64,000 bases of DNA from Thermus thermamylovorans (GTDB lineage: Bacteria > Deinococcota > Deinococci > Deinococcales > Thermaceae), in assembly GCF_004307015.1 (NCBI RefSeq), contig NZ_SIJL01000002.1, positions 218,417 to 282,416 of the forward strand, in the 5' to 3' direction. Positions 8,414-15,812 of this stretch are shown piece after piece; position 1 is the first letter of the stretch, and the number at the start of each line of letters is the position of its first letter. The notes beneath the pieces were generated by a model. The model was given only the letters and a program-made list of their open reading frames with translations. It was not told the origin of the DNA and made no database searches. Made by a program: the position numbers and the translations under genes.

Positions 8414-9413
8414 AGAGCCTCCCTTCCAGGCGGAGGACCGCCGCGGCGTAGAAGTACCCCACCCCTGCCGCCGCCAAGGCCACCAGGCCTCCTTCCCGCA
8501 GGAGCCCCCTTTCCCAAGCCAGCTTCAGGGAGAGGACGGGGTCCAGCTGGCCCAGGTGGCCGAAGCGCTCCAGGTACACGGACTGTTCCTCCCGCAGGCC
8601 CAGGCCTTCTAGCACCGCTCGGTGGGCGGAGCGCTTCATGTGCAGGAGGGCCAGGTAGTCCAGGTCGGCCTCCGTGTAGCCTGCCTCCTCCAGGGCCTCC
8701 CGCACCACCGCCAGGAAGGTGGGGATGGAGGTGGCGTCCAGCCGCACCTTCATGGCCTCGGGGTCCTCCACCCGTAGGCGGTACCCGTCCAGGTTCTCCG
8801 GGGTAAAGGGGTGGCGGGTGCCCCCCACGGGCACCTTGACCGCCAGGGCCAGGCTGGGGTCCATGCGGTGGGCGAGGCCCAAAAGCCTGAGCCCCGGCCC
8901 TTCCCGGGTGAGGACCATGGCCCCACCCCCCGCCGCCAGGTCGTAGAGGAAGCGGGTGTGGGGGTCCTGGTAGTCCACCAGGTCGCCGTTGCGGTAGCCC
9001 CCCGCCACCAGGACTACCCTTACCTCCTTGCGGGTGGCGAAGAGGCCGCGGGCCACCTCTAGGGCCCCCATGAGGGAGGCGCACTTCTGGTTGAGGTCCA
9101 GGCCCTTGGCCCGGTGGGCCCCCACCCTGAGGGCCAGATAGGGGGCGGTGGCCCAGACGGGATACTCCTTGTGCTCCTCCACAATGGAGAGCACCCAGTC
9201 CACCCGTTCCCCCCTTAGGCCCGCCGCTTCCAGGGCCCTTTCCGCCGCCCAGGCTGCCATTTCTGCGGGATGGTCTTCTGGTCCCGGTACGGGTTTCTCC
9301 AGGAGGCCCAGCTTCTCCCGCACCACCTCCGCGGGAAGGTTGGAGAGGGCCGCAAGCTCCTCCGCCCTCAAGCGGCCTTCCGGCAGGTAGACGCCGAGGC
9401 TACGCGCGTACAT
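8406..9413 (-). CDS. beta-ketoacyl synthase III (FabH-like) thiolase-fold enzyme
   Basis: A 335-aa thiolase-fold protein. Cys111 lies in LNQKCASLMGAL, the nucleophile position of FabH/OleA-type enzymes, and His258 in ALLHMKRSAH fits the second catalytic residue. The third, normally Asn in a GNTxxAS motif, appears as His286 in GHLGQLDP. This suggests a non-housekeeping condensing or acyl-transfer reaction rather than fatty-acid initiation. It is the promoter-proximal gene of the ten-gene operon, with a TACCCT -10-like box 8 nt before its ATG and tandem 11-bp repeats just upstream. Confidence 0.8.
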   Translation of the reverse strand: MYARSLGVYLPEGRLRAEELAALSNLPAEVVREKLGLLEKPVPGPEDHPAEMAAWAAERALEAAGLRGERVDWVLSIVEEHKEYPVWATAPYLALRVGAHRAKGLDLNQKCASLMGALEVARGLFATRKEVRVVLVAGGYRNGDLVDYQDPHTRFLYDLAAGGGAMVLTREGPGLRLLGLAHRMDPSLALAVKVPVGGTRHPFTPENLDGYRLRVEDPEAMKVRLDATSIPTFLAVVREALEEAGYTEADLDYLALLHMKRSAHRAVLEGLGLREEQSVYLERFGHLGQLDPVLSLKLAWERGLLREGGLVALAAAGVGYFYAAAVLRLEGRLYA

Positions 9414-9421
9414 CTGCCCTC

Positions 9422-9427
9422 AGGGTA
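9422..9427 (-). promoter_or_regulatory. -10 element of the acyl-CoA/liv operon
   Basis: TACCCT on the minus strand lies 8 nt before the ATG of the FabH-like gene. No TTGACA-like -35 is present at the proper distance. Instead the 11-bp repeats at 9437-9458 occupy that position, as in activator-dependent promoters. Confidence 0.45.
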
Positions 9428-9436
9428 GGGGGCGGG

Positions 9437-9458
9437 CGTTACACTCCCGTTACACTCC
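9437..9458. promoter_or_regulatory. tandem 11-bp direct repeat, candidate SARP-type operator
   Basis: CGTTACACTCC occurs twice with no gap (9437-9447, 9448-9458). Read on the minus strand as GGAGTGTAACG, the nearer copy ends 9 nt before the TACCCT box of the divergent operon. SARP regulators are known to bind heptameric direct repeats 11 bp apart, close to the -10. The adjacent plus-strand gene encodes a protein with a SARP-like DNA-binding domain, so this is its most likely target. Confidence 0.6.
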
Positions 9459-9478
9459 CCAAGGGGTTTCCCTTGGGG
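9457..9478. promoter_or_regulatory. perfect 9-bp inverted repeat upstream of the SARP-like regulator gene
   Basis: CCCCAAGGG and CCCTTGGGG flank a 4-nt GTTT centre, starting at the end of the 11-bp repeats and ending 15 nt before the regulator's ATG. It may be a second operator (autoregulation) or an RNA hairpin in the regulator's leader. The sequence alone does not decide. Confidence 0.5.
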
Positions 9479-9493
9479 CAAAATGGGAGAACC

Positions 9494-12076
9494 ATGCCCT
9501 ACCCGGTGCCCCCCGCGAGGCTCCTCCCTCCCCGCACCGCCAAGGAGGTGCGCCGGGTCCGCCCCCTGCGTCTGGTGGAAGAAGCCTTCCAGAGGAGCCC
9601 CGGGGTGGTCCTGGCCGCAGGGGCTGGGTACGGGAAAACCAGCCTGGGCACCGAGCTGGCCGGGGTCTACCTCTCCTTGGACGCGGAGGCCAAGGATCCC
9701 GTGGTCCTCCTTTGGCATCTCCTGGCCGCTTACCGGGGGCGCGGGGAGCTGGATGAGGCTGCGGCCCTCTTGGAAACCGGGGCCTGGCCCCGGGCCCTGG
9801 AGGCTTTGCTCAGGGGCTTGGAGCCCTTTGGCCCCCACTTCCTGGTCTTGGACGAGGCCCACCGGGCGGAAAGCCCGGGGGTGGTCAAGGCCCTCCAGGG
9901 CCTTTTGCGCCTGCCTTCCCTAAGGCTTCTTCTCCTTTCCCGCCGGGCCACTCCCTTTGCCTTCCTCACGGTCTTCTCCGAGCGAGAGCTGGCCTTTGAC
10001 CCCGAGGAGGCCTGCCTCCTGGCCAAGGCCCTGGCCCCGGAGCTTCCCGCCTTCGAAGTGGAGCGGGCCCTCTCCCTGGTGCGGGGATGGCCCCTGGGCC
10101 TCAGGGCGGTCCTCCTGGCCATGAGGCGGGGGCTCCGGCCGGAAGTAGCCCTGGAGAGCGCCGAGGGGCTCCTCCCCTACCTGGCCTACGGCCTTCCCGA
10201 GGGCCTCCTGCGGGAGGCCGCCCGGATCGCCCTTTGGGGTGAGGTTGCCGAGGAGGAGGCCCAGGCCCTCCTGCCCTACGCCGAAGACCTCCTGCTGGAG
10301 CGGCGGGAGGGCCGGGTTCTCTTCCACCCCCTGATCCGCAACGCCCTCAAGACCCTTCTCCCCGGGTCCGAGGTGCGGAGCGCCCTTTCCCAAGCCGCGG
10401 AGGCAGCCCTCGGGCGCGGCGAGGGAGTGCGGGCAGCGGAGTTCCTCTTGGAAGCGGGCAGGCTGGGCCACGCGGCCGATCTCCTCCTGCAGGAGGGGTT
10501 CGCCTGGCTGGAAAGGGGCCTTACCTACACCGTGCTGCGCCTGCTGGCCCACCTGCCTGAGGGAATCCGCCAGGGTCGGAGGGGCCTTCTCCTCCTGGAG
10601 GCCGAGGCTTTGCGCCAGGCCGGGCGTTACCCGGAGGCGGAGGCTGCTTACCAAAGAGCCCTGGCGGCAGGGGAGGGGCGGGCCTATCTGGGGTTGGTGC
10701 GCCTTTTCCTGGATACGGTGGAGCCCGCCCGGGCCCGGCCCTACCTGGAGGAGGCCCTGAGGCGGTTTCCCGAGACGGCCAGGCCCTTCCTGGCGGAAAA
10801 CCTCCTCAACGAGGGCCGGGTGGCGGAGGCGGAGACCCTGGGCTTTGCGGGGTCCAGGCTCTTGCTGCGGCAGGGAAAGCCGGCAGAGGCCTTGGCTCTC
10901 CTCCGGGAGGCTAGAGACCCCGGCTTGCAACGTCCTCCGCAGAACCACCGGGAGGGCAGCCTCCTCAGGGCCCTTTTGGAGTGCGTAGCCGGGGACGCAG
11001 GGGAGGGGCTTAGGTGGGCGGAACGAGGCCGCTGGGAGGCCGAGGTTCTAGGGAGTCCCTTCGGCCTCAGCCTGGCCGAGGCCCGCAGGGGGCATGCCCT
11101 CCTGGCCCTAGGCCGCCTCGAGGAGGCCCAGGCCGCCTACCGCACGGCCCTGGCCCTGGCCGAAGGGGGGCCTGCCCGCCTTAGGGTGGAGGCCCTGGGG
11201 GGCCTAGCCGCTTTGGGGGACCAGGGGGCCTACGGGGAGATGGTCCGCCTGGCCCGGGCTTCCGGGGACCTCTGGGTGGAGGGCTTCCTCACCCTCATGG
11301 TGGCGACGGCCTGGCTGCGGCAGGGGAAGGTCTTTCCCCTTCCCGCCCTCCCCTTGCCGGACCCCTTTTTGGGATCCCTGGCTGGAGCTTATCCCTTTGG
11401 GGACGGCTGGGAGGGTCTGTTGGAGCGTTACCCCTTCCTGGCCGGTCCCACCCTCTTTGCCCCGCCCTTGTCCCGGGTGCGCCGGGCCCTTTGGCGGTTG
11501 GGCCGCCTTGCCCTGCCCTACCACCCCGGCGTGCGGGTGGAGATCCGGGCCCTGGGGGGGTTTGCGGTCTGGGTGGAGGGCCGCCCCGTGCGCTTCCGCC
11601 GGGAGAAGGCCCGGCTCCTCCTCGCCCTCCTCACCCTGGGGGACTGGGATAAGGAAGACCTTCGGGAGGCCCTCGAGGTGTCCCCCGGGGAGTTCCGCGT
11701 CCTCTGGTGGGAGGTGGTGAGCGCCCTGGAGCCGGACCGTCCCCGAGGGGCGCCCCCCTATTTCCTGCGCACCCGCCCTTACGGCCTTTGCCTCGAGGCC
11801 CCCGAGCTCTACCTGGACCTCCTGGACCCCGAGGTCCCCCTGGCCCCCCCTTACCAAGGGCTGGACCACCCCCTTTTGCAGGACCGGTCCCGCTCCTGGA
11901 CCGAGGAGAGGCGCCTCGCCCTCCTGCAAAGCCCTCGGCCCGAGGACTGGCTTAGGGCCTTTCACCTGGAGCCCCTGGACCGGGAGGCCCTCAGGCGGCT
12001 AGAGGCCACCCCCTACTTTCCCGAGGCCTTGAGCCTCCACCAAAGGGCCCTGCGGGAGCTGGGGTTGGAGTCCTGA
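9494..12076 (+). CDS. STAND-ATPase/TPR transcriptional regulator with C-terminal SARP-like domain
   Basis: I use the ATG at 9494 (860 aa); an in-frame TTG 21 nt upstream lies inside the inverted repeat. The N-terminal MalT-like NTPase has Walker A GAGYGKTS at residues 43-50 and Walker B FLVLDEAH near 117. A long alpha-helical TPR-like middle follows (repeated units such as YPEAEAAYQRALAAGEG). From about residue 680 a winged-helix SARP/BTAD-like region begins (IRALGGFAVWVEGRPV, then FRREKARLLLALL). MalT-type proteins bind an inducer and ATP, then oligomerise on DNA. It is divergent from the acyl-CoA/liv operon and probably controls it. A SARP domain at the C-terminus rather than the N-terminus is unusual. 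Confidence 0.8.
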   Translation: MPYPVPPARLLPPRTAKEVRRVRPLRLVEEAFQRSPGVVLAAGAGYGKTSLGTELAGVYLSLDAEAKDPVVLLWHLLAAYRGRGELDEAAALLETGAWPRALEALLRGLEPFGPHFLVLDEAHRAESPGVVKALQGLLRLPSLRLLLLSRRATPFAFLTVFSERELAFDPEEACLLAKALAPELPAFEVERALSLVRGWPLGLRAVLLAMRRGLRPEVALESAEGLLPYLAYGLPEGLLREAARIALWGEVAEEEAQALLPYAEDLLLERREGRVLFHPLIRNALKTLLPGSEVRSALSQAAEAALGRGEGVRAAEFLLEAGRLGHAADLLLQEGFAWLERGLTYTVLRLLAHLPEGIRQGRRGLLLLEAEALRQAGRYPEAEAAYQRALAAGEGRAYLGLVRLFLDTVEPARARPYLEEALRRFPETARPFLAENLLNEGRVAEAETLGFAGSRLLLRQGKPAEALALLREARDPGLQRPPQNHREGSLLRALLECVAGDAGEGLRWAERGRWEAEVLGSPFGLSLAEARRGHALLALGRLEEAQAAYRTALALAEGGPARLRVEALGGLAALGDQGAYGEMVRLARASGDLWVEGFLTLMVATAWLRQGKVFPLPALPLPDPFLGSLAGAYPFGDGWEGLLERYPFLAGPTLFAPPLSRVRRALWRLGRLALPYHPGVRVEIRALGGFAVWVEGRPVRFRREKARLLLALLTLGDWDKEDLREALEVSPGEFRVLWWEVVSALEPDRPRGAPPYFLRTRPYGLCLEAPELYLDLLDPEVPLAPPYQGLDHPLLQDRSRSWTEERRLALLQSPRPEDWLRAFHLEPLDREALRRLEATPYFPEALSLHQRALRELGLES

Positions 12077-12093
12077 GGCCCTCTGGGAGGGCC
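12077..12093. terminator. bidirectional terminator hairpin between convergent genes
   Basis: GGCCCTC-TGG-GAGGGCC, a 7-bp perfect stem directly after the regulator stop codon and ending just before the convergent gene's stop. Confidence 0.5.
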
Positions 12094-12094
12094 C

Positions 12095-13030
12095 CTACTC
12101 CTCCCCCAGCCGGGCCGCCACCTCCCCCAGGAGGATCAGGGCCTGGAGGCAGCCCGAGGGCGGGGCCTCCAGGGCCCGGAGAAGCAGGGCGGCCTGCCGG
12201 GGCTCCAGGGCCGTGAGGAGGGGGAGGAGGTGGGAGCGGGAGAAGAGCTTGGCCGCGGCCCAAAGCTCCCGCTCCCGGGAGGGGTGGCCCTGGGCCTCGC
12301 AGGCCCGTCTTAAGAGGGCCTGCGCCCCCAGGAGGAGGGTGGTGAGGTCCCGGGGCAGAAGCTCCACCCCGAGCCCCGCTTCCAGGGCCAGGACCAGGTC
12401 CTGGGCGGCCTCGAAGGCCAGCTCGGGAAGCCGGAAGGCCCCCGAGGGCTGGGAGGCGGGGTAGAGGCCGCGGAGGGCCTTTAGGGCCTCCTCGGCCCGC
12501 TCCCGGGCCTCGGGGAAGAGGAGGGGCTTGAGGTCCTCCAGGTAGATGTGGAGCTGCCAGAGGAGGAAAAACCCCCGGCGGTAGGCGAAGGCATCCCCCA
12601 GGAAGGCGGCCCGGTAACCCTCGGCCACCCCTCCTTCCCCCAGGGCCATCTGGACCGCCAGGGCCGCCTTTAGGGCGGGGTCCGGCCCGGGCACCAGGGC
12701 CGCCTGGGCCCGGGTGAGGAGGGCCTGGGCGGCTGGCAGGAGGCCTTTTAGGGCCTTCTGGTCCCCTGCGCGGGCCAGCTCCCGGGCCCGGGCCAGGGTT
12801 CCCTCCACCTCGGCGGCCAGGCGGGGATGGGCGGCCAGGCTTCCCGCCCACAGGTCGTGGGCGGCCTGGAGCTCCCCCAGGCCCCTAGGGGACGGGGCCT
12901 CGGCCAGGGCCTCGAGGCCCGCCCGCAGGAGCTCGGCGGCGTAGAGGAGCCGCACCGCCTCCTCCTCCGCGAGGAGGAGGGGCTGGCCTAGGGCCGGGGC
13001 CAGCAGGAAGGCCAGGAGGCCCGCCCTCAT
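12095..13030 (-). CDS. secreted helical protein of unknown function
   Basis: A 311-aa protein I do not recognise. It begins with a short signal peptide (MRAGLLAFLLAPALGQP) and is then almost entirely predicted alpha-helix, rich in Ala, Leu, Glu and Arg, with repeated patterns such as LARARELARAGDQKALKGL. There are no metal or catalytic motifs; one cysteine (RRACEAQGH) and another near the C-terminus are seen. It stands alone between the regulator and secDF, with the same composition as its neighbours. A periplasmic helical-repeat or bundle role is possible, but nothing stronger can be said. Confidence 0.65.
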   Translation of the reverse strand: MRAGLLAFLLAPALGQPLLLAEEEAVRLLYAAELLRAGLEALAEAPSPRGLGELQAAHDLWAGSLAAHPRLAAEVEGTLARARELARAGDQKALKGLLPAAQALLTRAQAALVPGPDPALKAALAVQMALGEGGVAEGYRAAFLGDAFAYRRGFFLLWQLHIYLEDLKPLLFPEARERAEEALKALRGLYPASQPSGAFRLPELAFEAAQDLVLALEAGLGVELLPRDLTTLLLGAQALLRRACEAQGHPSRERELWAAAKLFSRSHLLPLLTALEPRQAALLLRALEAPPSGCLQALILLGEVAARLGEE

Positions 13031-13159
13031 GCCCCCTCCCTTCGGGACTCCCCACCTGCCCGGCCCATGGCCCCTCCCGATGCCCCCATGGTAGGGGCGC
13101 CCCTCCCTCCCGCGCCAGGGGCTCGGCCACCTTGCCCGTCCCAGAGGGGGCGAAAGACG

Positions 13160-13187
13160 CCCCGCCGCGGCCCTGGCCGCGGCGGGG
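13160..13187 (-). terminator. terminator of secDF
   Basis: A perfect 11-bp stem, CCCCGCCGCGG/CCGCGGCGGGG, with a 6-nt loop lies 15 nt past the secDF stop. On the minus strand it is followed by a partly T-rich GTCTTTCG. Confidence 0.6.
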
Positions 13188-13202
13188 GCTCCCCGGGGCT
13201 CC

Positions 13203-15413
13203 TCAGCGGCTCGGCACCTTTTCCCTCCGGCCCCGGTAAGCCCGCCAGAAGACCACCAGGGCCCCCACCACGTAGATGGAGCTGTAGGTGCCCACCAGGA
13301 TGCCCACGAAGATGGCCAGGGCGAAGTCCCTGAGGACGCTCCCTCCCAGGAAGAGGAGGGCCAGCACGGGGAGCAGGGTGGTGAGGCTGGTCATCACCGT
13401 CCGGGAGAGGGTCTGGTTCACCGAGCGGTTCACCACCTCCACGAAGGGCACCCCCCGCATGAGGCGCAGGTTCTCCCGGATGCGGTCCGAGACCACGATG
13501 GAGTCGTTGATGGAATAGCCCACCACCGTGAGCAGGGCGGCGATGGTGGGGATGGAGAACTCCAGCCCGAAGAGGCTGTACATCCCCGCCACGATGGCCA
13601 CGTCGTGGGCGATGGCGATGAGGGCCGCGGTCCCGAAGGCCAGGTCAAAGCGGAAGGCCATGTAGATGAAGATGAGCCCGAGCCCCACCAGGACCGCCAT
13701 GAGGGCGTTGCGCCGGAGCTCCGCCCCCACCGCCGGCCCCACGGTCTCCGACTGGAGCACCAAGGCCCCCATCCGCTCGGCAAAGGCGGCCTCCAGGGCG
13801 GTCCGGGCCGCGTCCTCCTGGAGGGGCAGCTTCACCATGAACTCCCGGTAGTCCGCCAGGGGGGCCTCCACCCGGGAGATCACCGCCTCCCGCGCCGGGG
13901 CCCCTTCCGCCTCCAGGAAGCGCCGGATGCCCTCCACCTCCACCTCGGGCCCGGTGCGGATCAGGTAGGCGGTCCCCCCCGTGAAGTCGATGCTGTAGTT
14001 GAAGCCCTTGAGCCCGATGACCCCGCCCGCCAGGAGGGCCAGGAGGAGGCTCAGGGTGGTGATGAGGGGGGCGGGGCGCATGAAGTTGAGGTTGGGCCGC
14101 TGGAACCAGGTGGGGAACCGGGGGGTTCCCCGCTCGGCCATCCTCTCCAAGAGGAAACGGCTGAAGACCAGGTTGGAGAACATGGAGGCCAGCACCCCGA
14201 TGGCCAGGATCACCGCGAAGCCCCGCACGGGTCCGGTGGCGTACTGGTAGAGGGCCGCCGCCGCCAGGAGGTGGGTGATGTTCACGTCCAGGATGGTGAC
14301 CGTGGAGTGCCGGAAGCCCTCGGCCACCGCCTGGCGGAACCGCTTCCCCGCCCTGAGCTCCTCCTTGATCCGCTCCTGGATGAGGACGTTGCCGTCCACC
14401 GCCGCCCCCAGGGTGAGGATGAGGCCGGCGATCCCGGGGAGGGTGAGGGTGGCCCCGAGGCCGGAGAGCAGGCCCAGGATCAGGACCCCGGTGTAGAGGA
14501 GGCCCAGGGCCACCACCATCCCCAGGCTCAGGCCGTAGTAGGCGAAGATGAGGAGGAAGATGGCCAGGGTGCCGATGAGGGCGGCGCGGAGGCCCGCCTC
14601 GATGGCGTCCTGGCCCAGGGTGGGGCCGATGGCCCGGATCTCCGCCACCTGGAGGGGGACGGGCAGGGCCCCCGAGCGCAGGACCAGGGCGATCTCGCTG
14701 GCCTCCTCCAGGCTGGCGAGCCCCTCGATCACCGCCTGCCCGCCGGTGATGGCCTGCCGAATGACGGGGGCGGTGTAGACCTTGCCGTCCAGGACCACCG
14801 CCAGCTGCCGGCCGATGTTGGCCCGGGTGACCTCCTCAAAGCGCCTCGCCCCCTCCGGGGTGAAGGTGAGGGAAACCTGGGGGCGGCCGAAGGGGTCGAA
14901 GACCGCCCGGGCATCCGCCAGGTCCGCCCCCGTGAGGAGGGGGGGGCCCAGGTCCTCGGGCCGGATCAGGTCCCGCTCCAGATCCTCCCGCCGCAGGCGG
15001 GGGTTTTCCCGGAGGGCCTGGTTGATCTGGGCCACGGTGACCCCCGTGGCTCCCTCCCGCAGGATGCGGAACTCCAGCACCGCCCGCTGGCCGATGAGGT
15101 TCAAGGCCCGCTCCTGGTCGGCCTGGGAAAGGCCGGGGAGCTCCACCACGATGCGCTTCTGCCCCTCCAGTTGGACCAGGGGCTCGGCCACCCCCAGGGC
15201 GTCGATCCGGTTCAAGAGGACGATCCTGGCCTTCTCCAGGTCGTCCAGGGTGGGCTCGGGCACGTCGGCCTCCAGCACCACCCTCAGTCCCCCCTGGAGG
15301 TCCAGGCCCAGCCGCACCTTGGGCTCCTCGGGGGCCCAGGGTTTCCACACCACCAAAACCGCCCCTATGAAGGCGGCCAAGAGCAGCAATCCCGTGACTA
15401 ACCTTCGGTTCAC
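13203..15413 (-). CDS. secDF: protein translocase subunit SecDF (fused)
   Basis: A 736-aa fusion of SecD and SecF, the form known from Thermus. It uses the proton gradient to pull translocating proteins out of SecYEG. The N-terminal SecD half has the first membrane segment, the large P1 domain and the motif GAAVDGNVLIQERIKEE. The SecF half begins near residue 430 and has YSIDFTGGTAYLIRTG and the motif VVGYSINDSIVVSDRIREN. The GTG start is preceded by GGGAGGC. A small secreted-protein gene ends 93 nt upstream, so it may also be read from the infB operon. Confidence 0.97.
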   Translation of the reverse strand: MNRRLVTGLLLLAAFIGAVLVVWKPWAPEEPKVRLGLDLQGGLRVVLEADVPEPTLDDLEKARIVLLNRIDALGVAEPLVQLEGQKRIVVELPGLSQADQERALNLIGQRAVLEFRILREGATGVTVAQINQALRENPRLRREDLERDLIRPEDLGPPLLTGADLADARAVFDPFGRPQVSLTFTPEGARRFEEVTRANIGRQLAVVLDGKVYTAPVIRQAITGGQAVIEGLASLEEASEIALVLRSGALPVPLQVAEIRAIGPTLGQDAIEAGLRAALIGTLAIFLLIFAYYGLSLGMVVALGLLYTGVLILGLLSGLGATLTLPGIAGLILTLGAAVDGNVLIQERIKEELRAGKRFRQAVAEGFRHSTVTILDVNITHLLAAAALYQYATGPVRGFAVILAIGVLASMFSNLVFSRFLLERMAERGTPRFPTWFQRPNLNFMRPAPLITTLSLLLALLAGGVIGLKGFNYSIDFTGGTAYLIRTGPEVEVEGIRRFLEAEGAPAREAVISRVEAPLADYREFMVKLPLQEDAARTALEAAFAERMGALVLQSETVGPAVGAELRRNALMAVLVGLGLIFIYMAFRFDLAFGTAALIAIAHDVAIVAGMYSLFGLEFSIPTIAALLTVVGYSINDSIVVSDRIRENLRLMRGVPFVEVVNRSVNQTLSRTVMTSLTTLLPVLALLFLGGSVLRDFALAIFVGILVGTYSSIYVVGALVVFWRAYRGRREKVPSR

Positions 15414-15506
15414 CGAACGCCTCCCAGACGCTTTGCAAACCCCTTTCCTGAAGCCGAGAGAGCCGGTACAGACGGCCGCTTCCCCCCGTGGACCGAAGGC
15501 GGGCGG

Positions 15507-15806
15507 CTAACCCCCTTCCAGCTGCAGCCGCCCGTAGAGGAGGTAGAGGGGGGGGTGGGGCGGGGCCTCGCGTGGGCGGGGCAGGGGGTGGGATGTGGCC
15601 CCCGAGGCCTTCCCGGGGAGGGGCTTGGGAGGGGTGGCGTTCAGAAGGGGGGCCTGGGGGCCAAGGCGGTCCTCCTTGATCGCCAGGACCGGGCCCCCGG
15701 CCAGCAGGCGGGCCTCCTCCGCCTCCCGGGGGAGGGGCCAGGCGGCGCCCTGCAGGGCCAGGGCCAGGAGGGTCCCGAGGTGGAGGAGGAGCCGCCCCAA
15801 GGCCAT
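15507..15806 (-). CDS. small secreted protein of unknown function following infB
   Basis: A 99-aa frame starting 6 nt after the infB stop. It has a plausible signal peptide (MALGRLLLHLGTLLALALQG) and a Pro-rich mature part ending in PLYLLYGRLQLEGG. I do not recognise a family. The tight spacing and signal peptide argue for a real gene in the rimP-infB operon. The proline-rich composition in GC-rich DNA leaves some chance of a spurious frame. Confidence 0.5.
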   Translation of the reverse strand: MALGRLLLHLGTLLALALQGAAWPLPREAEEARLLAGGPVLAIKEDRLGPQAPLLNATPPKPLPGKASGATSHPLPRPREAPPHPPLYLLYGRLQLEGG

Positions 15807-15812
15807 CTCCCG

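Noticed and set aside
9473-9493. TTG upstream start for the SARP-like regulator
   Set aside because: It falls inside the inverted repeat and has no ribosome site; the ATG at 9494 is preferred.
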